Assembly: GCA_963681505.1 (NCBI GenBank)
Contig: OY811976.1
Span: 6,735,822-6,799,821 of the forward strand
Length of the DNA stretch: 64,000 nt
Origin: Eunapius fragilis
Lineage: Eukaryota; Porifera; Demospongiae; Spongillida; Spongillidae
Reading direction: 5' to 3'
Shown: positions 47,292 to 58,924 of the stretch, one piece after another
How positions within the stretch are numbered: the stretch's first letter is position 1
Layout: the number at the start of each line of letters is the position of its first letter
Notes under the pieces: generated by a model
The model's input: only the letters and a program-made list of their open reading frames with translations
What the model was told of the DNA's origin: nothing
Databases searched by the model: none
Program-made: the position numbers and the translations under genes

Positions 47292-48962
47292 GGGGCGGAT
47301 TTAGGGGGGGGGGGGGGTCCGGACCCCCCTTTCCTATATGAACAATGGCGTAATGCATACGGCAATCTATGCAACCAAGGTAGTCTACCGTTGACCTTCA
47401 AGTACTTCAACGGTACCAGACAGCCCCGGATCCAGGATTTGGCTAAGGGGGGGGGGGCGGTTTTACTGGAGGGGCGGCACATTGACAATGAATGCATGCG
47501 AAGCCAGGGGCAGATACGAAAAGCGGGGGGGGGGGGGCTCTAAAAGCGACGATAATTAAATTCATTAATACTTTTACACTGACCCAAAATCTATTACACA
47601 GCTACATCTAAATGATGTGTACATGCGTATGCATAGTGACAGTATATGCAGAACACTTTATTTTTGGTTAGGCATAGCGCTATCCAAGGATATTTTTTTG
47701 TACTATGATATCATGAAATTTCTGCCTTTCTTGGCATCTGTTTAGGCTGATAAACCTCACTCTTATTGCTACAGCACGTAACTCGACAATCGCAAGCTGT
47801 CAAATCATTAGCAGCAAGGACGATTGGTGCAATGTCTTCTGGCTGCAGCTCCTCCGGACAGTTAGAAGTAGGCGAAGGTAATTCCGCTGAACAGTTAGCT
47901 GCTCAAATCAATGCTAGGTTGAGGTAAGTTCTCTGCAGAACAGTTAGCTGTTGGCAACGTGGGATCCAATTTTATCCCGCTTCAATGACCACGCTTCATC
48001 CAAATGAAACTGCCTTCGCTTCATTTTGTCATGCAGGTGATAGAATANNNNNNNNNNNNNNNNNNNNNNNNNNNNNNNNNNNNNNNNNNNNNNNNNNNNN
48101 NNNNNNNNNNNNNNNNNNNNNNNNNNNNNNNNNNNNNNNNNNNNNNNNNNNNNNNNNNNNNNNNNNNNNNNNNNNNNNNNNNNNNNNNNNNNNNNNNNNN
48201 NNNNNNNNNNNNNNNNNNNNNNNNNNNNNNNNNNNNNNNNNNNNNNNGCAATTGGTCCCAGAGGGCGGCATTTCGTATGAATGAGGGGGGGGGGGGGGGG
48301 GGGGGGCGGGGGGGCGGCCGCCCCCCCCGAGCCTATGCTGGATCCGGGGCTGGTGGCGGGTCCAAGAGGGGGGGGGGGGGGGGGGACCTCCAATTAGGGG
48401 GTATGAGCTGTGCTTGTGCGCATTAATTACGTCATTCACGAGAGACTAGCACGTGCGTACCCATGCGAAGCGAGCGGGAAACCATCAAACATACGCCAGA
48501 ATCATCTGGTCAGTATTCCCTAGTGATTTTCACAGACCTGCCAACTCTCACGCATTTCGCGGGAGACTCACGCAATTACAGCCACTCTCACGCTATGTTT
48601 ACAAGGCCGTGGGGGGGGGGGGGGGCTTGAGCCCTTCCCCCAAATTTTCTTCGAGAGAAAATAATTCTGCATTGTTAAGTTTTTTGCTAACAACAAATAA
48701 GGAAAATGTTAAAGCGGCAAAGACCCCAATGGGGAGCTTACAGCGCTACCCCAAACCTTCTTTCTGGGGGCAGAAGGGGGGCGCGCCCCCTCCCGCCCCA
48801 CCCAAGTCATTATAGCCCACCCCCCCCCCCCCCCCCCCCCACCTCCAAACTCTGAAAGTTGTCTACGGCCATGGTTTATCCGCATATTCAAAAGCTCCCG
48901 CCCCTCCCCTTTTGATTATTCATGTCGGACCCCCCCTTTCCAGAATTCCTGTATCCGCCCCT
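47292..48962. mobile_element. hAT-like insertion present only in unit 1, contains assembly gap
   Basis: GGGGCGGATTTAGG at the left and CCTGTATCCGCCCCT at the right form hAT-type inverted ends. GATCACCA at 47284-47291 and 48963-48970 is an 8-bp target duplication (TGATCACCAG is shared in full). Unit 2 has one copy of this target (GATCATCA near 54186) and no insert. Similar ends inside (47428 GGATCCAGGATTTGG; 48343 GGATCCGGGG) suggest further hAT pieces nested within. No intact transposase is visible, though part of the interior is unsequenced. Confidence 0.82.
48048..48247. other. Assembly gap, 200 N
   Basis: Exactly 200 unknown bases, likely a fixed-size placeholder. Poly(G) and poly(C) runs of 15-20 bases follow immediately. 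Confidence 0.99.
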
Positions 48963-49029
48963 GATCACCAGATTTCAGGGGTTGGGCTTTGTGCTCTTTG
49001 TGTGAGAAAGGGGAAAACATATTAGGATT

Positions 49030-51540
49030 CATCGTTCTGACAGCTCAACGTCGAAGATGATAAAGCACCTTAAAGACGAACACAAAATGCAATTAATGAC
49101 ATGCGCATGCAAGGTGCGTTAGTTGAAGTTAATAGCATATACATGTACATTCTCTCTGTAATCGATTTGATACAAACATGAAGTGATCTGCTAAATGAGC
49201 ACAAGCAAAAATCTACTGCTGATGATGCAGCAGGCGGTTGTGCCTCATCTCTTACTAGTACTACACACAGCTGTTTAACTACCAGGTATTTTGCTCTATC
49301 TATGTCCCATGAAGACCACAGTAAAGCATACGAGTTGTGAATTCGAGCACATGCTGCTGCTCCATGGATAAATGATGTACCGGAATACTGAGAGTCCATA
49401 GAATTTGTGTTCTGTGGTACAAATTTACTTCCCCACTGGACCAAAACAACTGAGTTACAGGATGAAGCTGCTGCAGTGCTTGAAACCAAGATACACTTAT
49501 TCACACAAAGCTGTTGATGTAGAGTAACAAAAATGCATAAACATATGTTTTATGAGCACAAATATTAAGCATTTTTGGTCATATATACAGGTTTTAGAAT
49601 CCTGGAATTTTTATTGTGCACTTATTCAAGGGCCTGGAAAATTTACCCATTGTAGGTATTTGTACGAACACATATAATGGCACATGGATAAGTTTATTCA
49701 TGCTGTCTAAATTCATGTAGGAAGAGCAATGAAGAGATCATTGAAAAATTCATACAGTATCCAATTTATTGACCCCTATATCTTTACTATCTTAAAATGT
49801 TAAAATGTTAAAGCATTAAGTATAAGATTTGAAATTAAATGTAAAAACCCTTGGGATATGTGTGCATCTGCGGTATAAACGTGGTACTATCATGCACCAG
49901 CTCACATAGTATTATAATTATTGTATTATATAACGATGTAAACACGTGAGTATTTTTGCAATCTCCTCTTACCTCCACTGTTCCCATTTTATCATGCTCA
50001 CATATGTTTATGTATCCCACTTTGGCTATAACCTTAACATGCAAACATATTGTTTTGCATGCAGATTAAAGCATCTGTGATGAGAAATTCTTCAATTTCA
50101 TTGACTGCTGATAGTGTCCTTACAGTGGAGAATCTTATGTTAGTGTCACAGGTCCTGGATTGATAGACAGATTTCCACACCATCTGGGAAAGTATCATGG
50201 AAATTAACCTCTGCTGTTCTAGCTGTTAAAGTAGACAACCAGTCCCACACTGCCGAGAACATAGCTGCATTGCTAAAAGAGTGTGCTAGTGTGAAGTATC
50301 AGATTGGGACAAAATTGGATAGCATTATGATCGGCAGAAAATGCAGTTAATTTCCGGGCTGCTGTGAATCAGCTTATTGAAGAAAGCATAATTGAAGAAG
50401 ACCCGTCTTGTGCTTGCCATACGTTGAACTTAGTAGTGAAAGAAAGGTACACTAGATCCAGATAAAGCAAAGGTTCCAGAATGCTTAACACGTGATTTAG
50501 TGCAATTGTTTGTGACATGACAAATAGCATCAGAAATAGCCTGCAAAGGTTAGAATGCAAAAGATCCCATCCGAAAAAGGGTTACTGAATCTTGATGGCA
50601 CTTCATCCGCTGTTCTCCATGATCCTGAGAGGTGTTCAGTAGCATTAAAAGTTATTAAAGACATTGGACCAGGTGGAAATCCACCTATTACATGTTGGAT
50701 CGGTGCATAGCATTAGAACCATTCATTAAAGACGTTTGCAGGGAATTCAATATGGTATGTTCACCAAGTGCTTCACAATGGATTTCTGCATTCAAACTGT
50801 GCCAGCTATTGAAATCACTTCGTGAGATGTCAGTTTTTTTTTTTTTTTGAAGGAGAAAAGTATCCAACTTTATGCAGTGTTTCCCGTTTAATAACTGTAT
50901 TGAACTCTGGCTTTGCAATTAAGTGCTGGTCCTCCTCTTTCCTGGAACCCTCAAGTTCAGAGATGGAATGAACTACCGTTAGAGGTGTTTGAATGCTACA
51001 TGTCGCTTAAATCTGGATTTCAATCACAATTTCATCCAACATTGCAACTGGTTACTGATGCAGCTCTATGACACAAATGTTTGTCATATTATCAGCTGCT
51101 CACAGGATGAAGGCAATTGATAAATTCAAAGAAGAGTTGCTTAGCATCGCTGGATAGAGTGATGTAATGTAGAAGAGTCTGATGATGCTGAAAAACAAGG
51201 CATTCCAAATCACAGCCAACAGAATTGTGCTCCGGCGATATCTTCTTGATGTCGGGACTGATGCCTCCACCAGCTACTAGTGCAACATAACAGCTAAAGA
51301 TGCCATTGAAGATGAGTTTCGTCAGACATTACCCACAAATTGGCGTGAAAATGATGGTGGAGCAACAATGGATCAAATTTTCCAAATATGGCAAAGATGG
51401 CAATGAAGTATCTTGCGATATACCAGCATCCAGCGCTCCTTCCGAACGTGTGTTTTCACAGCTGAAGCTATTAATGAACCGTAAGATGGATTCAAAAAGG
51501 CTGGACAGCTTTCTGCCGTTACGGTGCATGCAATAAACAT
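49030..51540 (+). pseudogene. Dead hAT transposase, unit 1
   Basis: Fragments in several frames: BED-finger end (STSKMIKHLKDEHKM, near 49040), middle region (SHTAENIAALLKECASVKY, near 50245) and the C-terminal dimerisation block (IPASSAPSERVFSQLKLLMN, near 51423). Numerous stops and frame changes lie between. The SAPSERVFS motif is diagnostic of hAT transposases. The unit 2 copy shares most of the same lesions, so it died before the segmental duplication. Confidence 0.8.
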
Positions 51541-52055
51541 TTCACTATACTTAATGCTTGCTATTCTATGCTGCGTTCCATCATTTACATGTATGTAGCT
51601 TTCTTGATTCAGCCAGTGATCATAAATACCTACGATTGTTCTTTTCTGCTCCATCACTGACGCTTAATAGTTACGCAAACATGGCACATGCATATCATAC
51701 ATGATTTAAAAAGAAGTCTGCGTTCAGTAGGACCGCCAGCCGTGACCGTCAACACGATTTTCACGACCTTCGACGGTCAAATATTGTCCGTTACCGTGCC
51801 CGAGGCTTGTAGCGACCTGCCCGTTACTGGATCGGGCGAGACCCTACGCGGCTTGATATTGACCGGAACAGTGATTTATAGCTGTAAAATGGCTGCATGC
51901 CCATGCCATGCCATGCGCATGCACAATCTGCGCCGTGTGCCAATGTATAAATATTAATCCAATGCGAGACCGGCAAAATTAAAGATTTAGAGTGTCATAT
52001 ATGTATAAATTTAATTCAAAATAAAGCCGGCTCAGATCTCGATTTCAGTGAGTCT

Positions 52056-52646
52056 TCAATACCCCGTCTTCCTGCAGACGGGAAGGGAATAGGCCCAAAC
52101 TGCACGCCCATCTTTGTTAACACATTTGTTCAACGATGAACCGTACAGCACGTATCCGTTCTGGCAGGAGTAGTGTATGATGCTGTTTATCTCGCAAACG
52201 TCGTAGTTTTCCTCTATTTCTCCGTACTGAGGCGGAACCGGCTTGGAGCAATAAATCGGGGGCTGCGTCGCCTGTGGGTGCTGCGTCACCTTTGCGGGCT
52301 TGCTTCGGGACTTATCGTCGTGTTTACCATGGGGAGACAGGACACGTTCAATACCTTTTATAATATGAGGGAAGAGACCATGTCCAGCACCATCCTTCGT
52401 ATTGTGTCGTGTGCCCGGTTCTTTAGTATGCGGGGGGCGATTATCATATTTATTGCCATCTTTAGTATTGCTGGAGTCTTTAGTACGGGCTGGGTAGTGG
52501 GCTCTTTCACCGCCATCTTTAGTACGGTGTACGTGGTTATCGTCATGACGATTTCCCTTCGTGCCGTGAAGGAGGTTGGACAGAAATCCAATGTTCGTAG
52601 CGGCAGCAACCACCAAGACTGCAGCGAAGACAAGAAGCAGCTTCAT
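52056..52646 (-). CDS. Secreted sushi (CCP) domain protein, unit 1
   Basis: 196 codons. The start at 52646 is preferred over an upstream in-frame ATG because it opens a signal peptide (MKLLLVFAAVLVVAAATN) and lies downstream of a TATA box. After cleavage comes a basic, hydrophilic linker of about 100 residues with KDG/KD repeats (HRTKDGGERAHYPARTKDSS). Then a short V-T-Q-H-P-Q stretch leads to one C-terminal sushi module: YCSKPVPPQYGEI...IIHYSCQNGYVLYG...KCVNKDGRAVWAYSLPVC. The module has the four framework cysteines plus one extra Cys and the Trp. A secreted adhesive or immune-type role is plausible; function is not known. The gene appears to have a single exon. Confidence 0.8.
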   Translation of the reverse strand: MKLLLVFAAVLVVAAATNIGFLSNLLHGTKGNRHDDNHVHRTKDGGERAHYPARTKDSSNTKDGNKYDNRPPHTKEPGTRHNTKDGAGHGLFPHIIKGIERVLSPHGKHDDKSRSKPAKVTQHPQATQPPIYCSKPVPPQYGEIEENYDVCEINSIIHYSCQNGYVLYGSSLNKCVNKDGRAVWAYSLPVCRKTGY

Positions 52647-52714
52647 TCCGGATGACAGTTGCACGTACCACGTTTCCTGTGAGCTCTGATGAAGTACGCT
52701 TGGCCAACGGTCGG

Positions 52715-52721
52715 TTATATA
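52715..52721 (-). promoter_or_regulatory. TATA box of sushi gene, unit 1
   Basis: TATATAA on the minus strand, about 70 bases upstream of the start codon. It is conserved in unit 2 at 58089-58095, with similar spacing. Confidence 0.6.
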
Positions 52722-53509
52722 CAGCATCTGTGCACGAATGATTCTTTGAATACCATTTCGCCGCTGCACACAAAAGTTCATTGTTTTATTCATTTGATTG
52801 TATCAGTAGCCAGTTATAATTTTCTTTGTTGCAATACTCGTACTCCCTCTGGCTATACACAGACGAATACCATCACCGAGCCCCTTCACAAAAATTCTCA
52901 TCATGCAGGTGAGATCCTGGTTCCATTGTGTTCGACAATGCCACATCAATGGCGCGGCATTTGCAGTGATTCTGCTTGTTGTTCCACACAGTAGGCGTGC
53001 TAAAGTGCAGGTCTTTCAAGTACGCGCTGCTATCAGCACTGAGAAAAGAAAAAAAAAGTTATATTCTTAATTTGGTGTTGCTGCATGCATGCATAAATCC
53101 GTTTTCAATTAAATGGCTTGGTTTTTGTTATAAGAATAAAAGGTTAAATGCTTGCATACACCATGCAACGCATTCATTCACATAGTGAGTTAATACGTAG
53201 TGCACGAAGATGACCGTTTGCCTAACTCCCTATATGAAATGTACTGATGCGTGGTACTGTACCTCAACCCAATACTACAAACGATTTTTACTATATTCGC
53301 CTGTATACAACGTCCGCGTGTGTCCCATTATTCAACGACCGAACGACATGCTTGTATTTCTGCATATTGTATGAATGCTGGTGCTTCACATCATGCGTGT
53401 GGAGGTAATCCACCGCATATCTTGTGTGATGGCTGAGATCAGCGTGACGTTGATCTGGATCCAGTCTATAAACTGATCCATCTATCATTGCACTGATGGC
53501 ATACGTGTA

Positions 53510-54150
53510 ACTAACGAAACGTCCATAACGATGACCACGTACCCCGTACCACTAAAGATGGCGGTGAAAGCTATAAAGGCCACTACCCTGCCCGTACTAA
53601 AGACTCCAGCAATACTAAAGATGGCAATAAATATGATAATCGCCCCCCCCCCCCCCCCCCCCCCCTCCCTGCATACTAAAGAACAGGGCAAGCGACACAA
53701 CACAAAGAATGGTGCTGGACAAGGTCTCTTCCCTCATATATATTATAAAAGATGTTGAACGTGTCCTGTCTCCGCATAGTAAATACGACGATAAGTCCCG
53801 AAGCAAGCCCGCACAGCCAGGCAGTGTTGCCGCGGTTTGCCTTGCCTGCCATCCGCCAGAGGACATTTTTCATGCAGTCCGTGACAGCCCCAACCCGTCT
53901 GGTCGGTAAAAATAGGGTAACCGTCATAAATTTTACGGCCAACCGTAAAGAAACCAATCCGGTCTACTCTGGGGACCAGAATTATGGTCTATTAACTATC
54001 TGTCTGGTCCCCAGACTACGTTGCTCGAGATCGAACTACCTAAAAAGGAATGTGCGACGACGCCGACCAGTGCATGTGTAGAACCTCCTTCTGAAAGGCC
54101 AATGCTTGAAAAGCCACCAGATAGTTATGCAAATTGCCTTCAGGATCCAA
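53510..54150 (+). pseudogene. Decayed inverted copy of the sushi-domain gene, unit 2
   Basis: Paralogue of 46650-47260 with the same replaced C-terminal part (ACHPPEDIFHAVRDSPNPSG, VTVINFTANRKETNPVYSGD). A 22-base poly(C) run (53643-53665) lies where the intact gene has CGCCCCCCGC. The frame is broken by this run and by stops, and the signal peptide is missing. Confidence 0.7.
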
Positions 54151-54249
54151 ATTTCATAATTCTAAATTAATATGGACAAGTTGCCTTGATCATCAGATTT
54201 CAGGGGTTGGGCTTTGTGCTCTTTGTGTGAGGAAGGGGGGAAACTTATT

Positions 54250-56780
54250 TGGATTCATCGTTCTGACAGCTCAACGTCGAAGATGATAAAGCACCTTAAA
54301 GACGAACACAAAATGTATGTATTGCAATTGATGACATGTGCATACAAGGTGCGTTAATTGAAGTTAATAGCATATACATGTGCATTCTCTCTGTAATCGA
54401 TTTGATACAAACATGAAGTGATCTGCTAAATGAGCACAAGCAAAAAGCTACTGCTGATGATGCAGGCGGTTGTGCCTCATCTCTTACTATAGTACTACAC
54501 GCAGCTGCTTAGCTACCAGGTATTTTGCTCTATCTATGTCCCATGAAGACCACAGTAAAGCATACGAGTTGATGATTCGAGCACATGCTGTTGCTCCATG
54601 GATAAATGATGTACCGGAATACTGAGAGTCCATAGAATTTGTGTTCCGTGCGGGTACAAATTTACTTCCCCACTGGACCAAAACAACTGAATTACAGGAT
54701 GAAGCTGCTGCAATGCTTGAAACCATAATACACTTATTCATACAAAGCTGTTGATGTAGAGTAACAAAAATGCATAAACATATGTTTTATGAGCACACAT
54801 ATTAAGCATTTTGGTCATATATACAGGTTTTAGAATCCTGGAATTTTTAGGGGAATTTTATTGTGTACTTATTCAAGGGCCTGCAAAATTTACCCATTGT
54901 AGGTATTTGTACGAACACATATAATGGCACATGGATAAGTTTATTCATGCTGTCTAATTTCATGGAGGAAGAGCAATGAAGAGATCATTGAAAAATTCAT
55001 ACAGTATCCAATTTATTGACCCCTATATCTTTACTATCTTAAAATGTTAAAATGTTAAAGCATTAAGTATAAGATTTGAAATTAAATGTAAAAACCCTTG
55101 GGATATGTGTGCATCTGCGGTATAAACGTGGTACTATCATGCACCAGCTCACATAGTAATATAATTATTGTATTATATAATGATGTAAACACGTGAGTAT
55201 TTTTGCAATCTCCTCTTACCTCCACTGTTTCCATTTTATCATGCTCACATATGTTTATGTATCCCACTTTGGCTATAACCTTAACATGCAAACATATTGT
55301 TATGCATGCAGATTAAAGCATCTGTGATGAGAAATTCTTCAATTTCATTGACTGCTGATAGTGCCCTTACAGTGGAGAATCTTATGTTGGTGTCACAGGA
55401 CCTGGATTGATAGACAGATTTCCACACCATCTGGGAAAGTATCATGGAAATTAACCTCTGCTGTTCTAGCTGTTAAAGTTGACAACCAGTCCCACACTGC
55501 CGAGAACACAGCTGCATTGCTAAAAGAGTGTGCTAGTGTGAAGTATTAAATTGGACAGCATTATGATCAACAGACAATGCAGTTAATTTCCGGGCTACTG
55601 TGAATCAGCTTATTGAAGAAAGCATAATTGAAGAAGACCCGTCTTGTGCTTGCCATACGTTGAACTTAGTAGTGAAACGTACACTAGATCCAGATAAAGC
55701 AAAGGTTCCAGAATGCTTAACACGTGATTTAGTGCAATTGTTTGTGACATGACAAATAGCATCAGAAATAGCCTGCAGAGGTTAGAATGCAAAAGATCCC
55801 ATCCGAAAAAGGGTTACTGAATCTTGACGGCACTTCATCCGCTGTTCTCCATGATCCTGAGAGGTGTTCAGTAGCATTAAAAGTTATTAAAGACATTGGA
55901 CCAGGTGGAAATCCACCTATTACATGTTGGATCGGTGCATAGCTTTAGAACCATTCATTAAAGACGTTTGCAGAGAATTCAATATGGTATGTTCACCAAG
56001 TGCTTCACAATGGATTTCTGCATTCAAACTGTGCCAGCTATTGAAATCACTTCGTGAGATGTCAGTTTTTTTTTTTTTTTTTTTTTAAGGAGAAAAAGTA
56101 CCCAACTTTATGCAGTGTTTCCCGTTTAATAACTGTATTGAACACTGGCTTTGCAATTAAGTGCTGGTCCTCCTCTTTCCTGGAACCCTCAAGTTCAGAG
56201 ATGGGATGAACTACCGTTAGAGGTGTTTGAATGCTACATGTCGCTTAAATCTGGATTTCAATCACGATTTCATCCAACATTGCAACTGGTTACTGATGCA
56301 GCTCCATGACACAAATGTTTATCATGTTATCAGCTGCTCACAGGATGAAGGCAATTGATAAATTCAAAGAATTAGAGTTGCTTAGCATCGCTGGATAGAG
56401 TGATGTAATGTAGAAGAGTCTGATGATGCTGAAAAACAAGGCATTCCAAATCACAGCCAACAGAATTGTGCTCCGGCGATATCTTCTTTGATTTCGGGAC
56501 TGATGCCTCCACCAGCTACTAGTGCAACATAGCAGCTAAAGATGCCATTGAAGATGAGTTTCGTCAGACATTACCCACAAATTGGCGTGAAAATGATGGT
56601 GGAGCAACAATGAATCAAATTTTCCAAATGTGGCAAAGATGACAATGAAGTATCTTGCGATATACCAGCATCCAGCGCTCCTTCCGAACGTGTGTTTTCA
56701 CAGCTGAAGCTATTAATGGACCATAAGATGGACTCAAAAAGGCTGGACAGCTTTCTGCCGTTACGGTGCATGCAATAAAC
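54250..56780 (+). pseudogene. Dead hAT transposase, unit 2
   Basis: Counterpart of 49030-51540, with the same BED-like start (near 54270), SHTAENTAALLKECASVKY (near 55490) and IPASSAPSERVFSQLKLLM (near 56665). Small differences include a 20-base poly(T) run at 56067-56086 versus about 17 in unit 1. Confidence 0.8.
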
Positions 56781-57285
56781 ATTTCACTATACTTAATGCT
56801 TGCTATTCTATGCTGCGTTCCATCATTTACATGTATGTAGCTTTCTTGATTCAGCCAGTGATCATAAATACCCACGATTGTTCTTTTCTGTTCCATCACT
56901 GACGCTTAATAGTTACGCAACCATGGCACATGCATATCATGCATGATTTTAAAAGAAGCCAGCGTGCAGTAGGACCGCCAGCCGTGGACCGACGACCTTC
57001 GACGGTCAAATATTGACCGTTACCGTGCCCGATAAGGCTTGAAGCGACCTGCCCGTTACTGGATCGGGCGAGACCCTTCGCGGCTTAATATTGACTGGAA
57101 CAGTGATTTATAGCTATACAATAGCTGCATGCCCATGCCATACCATGCGCAAGCGCAAATGTATCTGCGCCGTGTGCCAATTAATGTACAAAAATTAATC
57201 CAATGCGAGACTGACAAAATTAAAGATTTAGAGTGTCATATGCATATAAAATAAAGCCGGCTCAGATCTCAATCTCAATGAGTCT

Positions 57286-58020
57286 TCAATACCCCCCCTT
57301 CCTGCAGACGGGAAGGGAATAGGTCCAAACTGCACGCCCATCTTTGTTAACACATTCGTTCAACGATGAACCGTACAGCACGTATCCGTTCTGGCAGGAG
57401 TAGTGTATGATGCTATTTATCTCGCAAACGTCGTAGCTTTCCTTTATTTCTCCGAACTGAGGCGGAACCGGCTTGGAACAATAAATCGGGGACTGCGTCA
57501 CCTGTGGGCGCTGCGTCACCTGTGGGCGGTGCGTCACCTGTGGGCGCTGCGTCACATGTGGGCGGTGCGTCACCTGTGGGCGCTGCATCACCTGTGGGCG
57601 GTGCGTCACCTGTGGGCGCTGCGTCACCTGTGGGCGGTGCGTCACCTGTGGGCGCTGCGTCACCTGTGCGGGCTTGCTTCGGGACTTATCGTCGTGTTTA
57701 CCATGGGGAGACAGGACACGTTCAATACCTTTTATAATATGAGGGAAGAGACCATGTCCAGCACCATCCTTCGTATTGTGTCGTGTGCCCGGTTCTTTAA
57801 TATGCGGGGGGCGATTATCATATTTATTGCCATCTTTAGTATTGCTGGAGTCTTTAGTACGGGCTGGATAGTGGGCTCTTTCACCGCCATCTTTAGTACG
57901 GGGTACGTGGTCATCGTTATGACGATTTCCCTTCGTGCCGTGAAGGAGGTTGGGCAGAAATCCAATGTTCGTAGCGGCAGCAACCACCAAGACTGCAGCG
58001 AAGACAAGAAGCAGCTTCAT
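57286..58020 (-). CDS. Secreted sushi (CCP) domain protein with expanded repeat, unit 2
   Basis: 244 codons from the signal-peptide start at 58020 (MKLLLVFAAVLVVAAATNIG). It is nearly identical to the unit 1 protein through signal peptide, KDG-rich linker and C-terminal sushi module (YCSKPVPPQFGEI...YSCQNGYVLYG...AVWTYSLPVC). The difference is between linker and sushi module, where a VTQRPQVTHRPQ unit (36 bp, two 6-residue halves) is repeated to about ten hexapeptides. The unit 1 gene has only one or two. No stop interrupts it. The repeat may form an extended Pro/Gln stalk. Single exon, TATA box upstream. Confidence 0.82.
   Translation of the reverse strand: MKLLLVFAAVLVVAAATNIGFLPNLLHGTKGNRHNDDHVPRTKDGGERAHYPARTKDSSNTKDGNKYDNRPPHIKEPGTRHNTKDGAGHGLFPHIIKGIERVLSPHGKHDDKSRSKPAQVTQRPQVTHRPQVTQRPQVTHRPQVMQRPQVTHRPHVTQRPQVTHRPQVTQRPQVTQSPIYCSKPVPPQFGEIKESYDVCEINSIIHYSCQNGYVLYGSSLNECVNKDGRAVWTYSLPVCRKGGY
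57487..57668 (-). repeat. In-frame 18/36-bp coding minisatellite
   Basis: GTGACGCAGCGCCCACAG and GTGACGCACCGCCCACAG alternate on the minus strand, encoding VTQRPQ and VTHRPQ. It keeps frame because 18 is divisible by three. Single variants (ATGCAG, CACATG) mark individual units. Confidence 0.92.
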
Positions 58021-58088
58021 TCCGGATGACAGTTGCACGTACCACGTTTCCTGTGAGCTCTGATGAAGTACGCTTGACCAACGGCCGG

Positions 58089-58095
58089 TTATATA
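58089..58095 (-). promoter_or_regulatory. TATA box of sushi gene, unit 2
   Basis: TATATAA on the minus strand, about 70 bases upstream of the signal-peptide ATG; conserved with unit 1. Confidence 0.6.
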
Positions 58096-58924
58096 CAGAA
58101 AAAAGTGAGCATCTGTGCACGAATGATTCTTTAATTACCATTTCGCCGCTGCACACAAAAGTTCATTATTTTATTCATTTCATTAGTTGTAATTTTCTTT
58201 GTTGCAATACTCGTGTATTGTGTTCGAGTCCCTCTGGCTACACAGACGACTGCCATCACCGTGCTGTGTGGAACAACAAGCAGAATCACTGCAAATGTCG
58301 CGCCATTGAATCAGACGTAGCATTGTCGGATACAATTGAGCCAAGGGCTGGCATGCAGCAAAAACGTTCTTGCCGTGCTAAAGTTTAGTAATGTGCAAGT
58401 CTTTCAAGCACCATCTATCAGCACAACACGTACACTCGCAAGAGTATGAGGAAAGAAAAAAAAAGTTATATTCTTAATTTTTTGCTGTTGCTTAAATTTC
58501 CAACTGCATGGTTTGGTTTGTTATATTAATAAAAGGTTAATTTCGCGTAGTGAGTTAATTGGAGGCAAGGATCGACGTAGTGAAGATGACCGTTTGCCTA
58601 ACTCCCTCTATAAAATGCATGCATGCGTGGTACTTTTTCGTATATTAATCGGTCGTCCACTTTACCTCAACCCAATGAATGCTACACGCGATTTTTACTA
58701 TATACGCAGGCCTGTATACCGCGCCCGCGTGTGTCCCGTATTTCAAGGACCGAACGACATGCTTGCATTTCTGCATATTGTATGAATACTGGTGCTTCAT
58801 CATGCATGTGGAGGTAGTCCACCGCATATCTTGTGTGATGGCTGAGGTCAGCGTGACGTGGATCTGGATCTATAAACTGATCCATCTATCATTGCACTGG
58901 TGGCATATACGTGGAACTAACCTT

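Larger units (their letters stand above)
45969..58921. repeat. Tandem segmental duplication: two full units and a partial third
   Basis: The start sequence TACTACAAACGATTTTTACT recurs at about 45969 and 53273, and in diverged form at 58681. Unit 1 is about 7.3 kb and unit 2 about 5.4 kb. Most of the difference is two insertions present only in unit 1 (46135-46586 and 47292-48962). Each full unit holds, in order: a TATA-bearing block, a decayed plus-strand sushi-protein copy, a dead hAT transposase, and an intact minus-strand sushi gene. Unit 3 stops near 58921, just after the TATA block. Confidence 0.9.

Noticed and set aside
47985-48439. ORFs spanning the N gap
   Set aside because: They contain unknown bases translated as X and homopolymer-derived Pro/Gly runs.
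52056-52793. Longer start for the unit 1 sushi protein (upstream ATG at 52793)
   Set aside because: The extra 49 residues precede the hydrophobic signal peptide and run through the TATA box. They are not conserved in unit 2.
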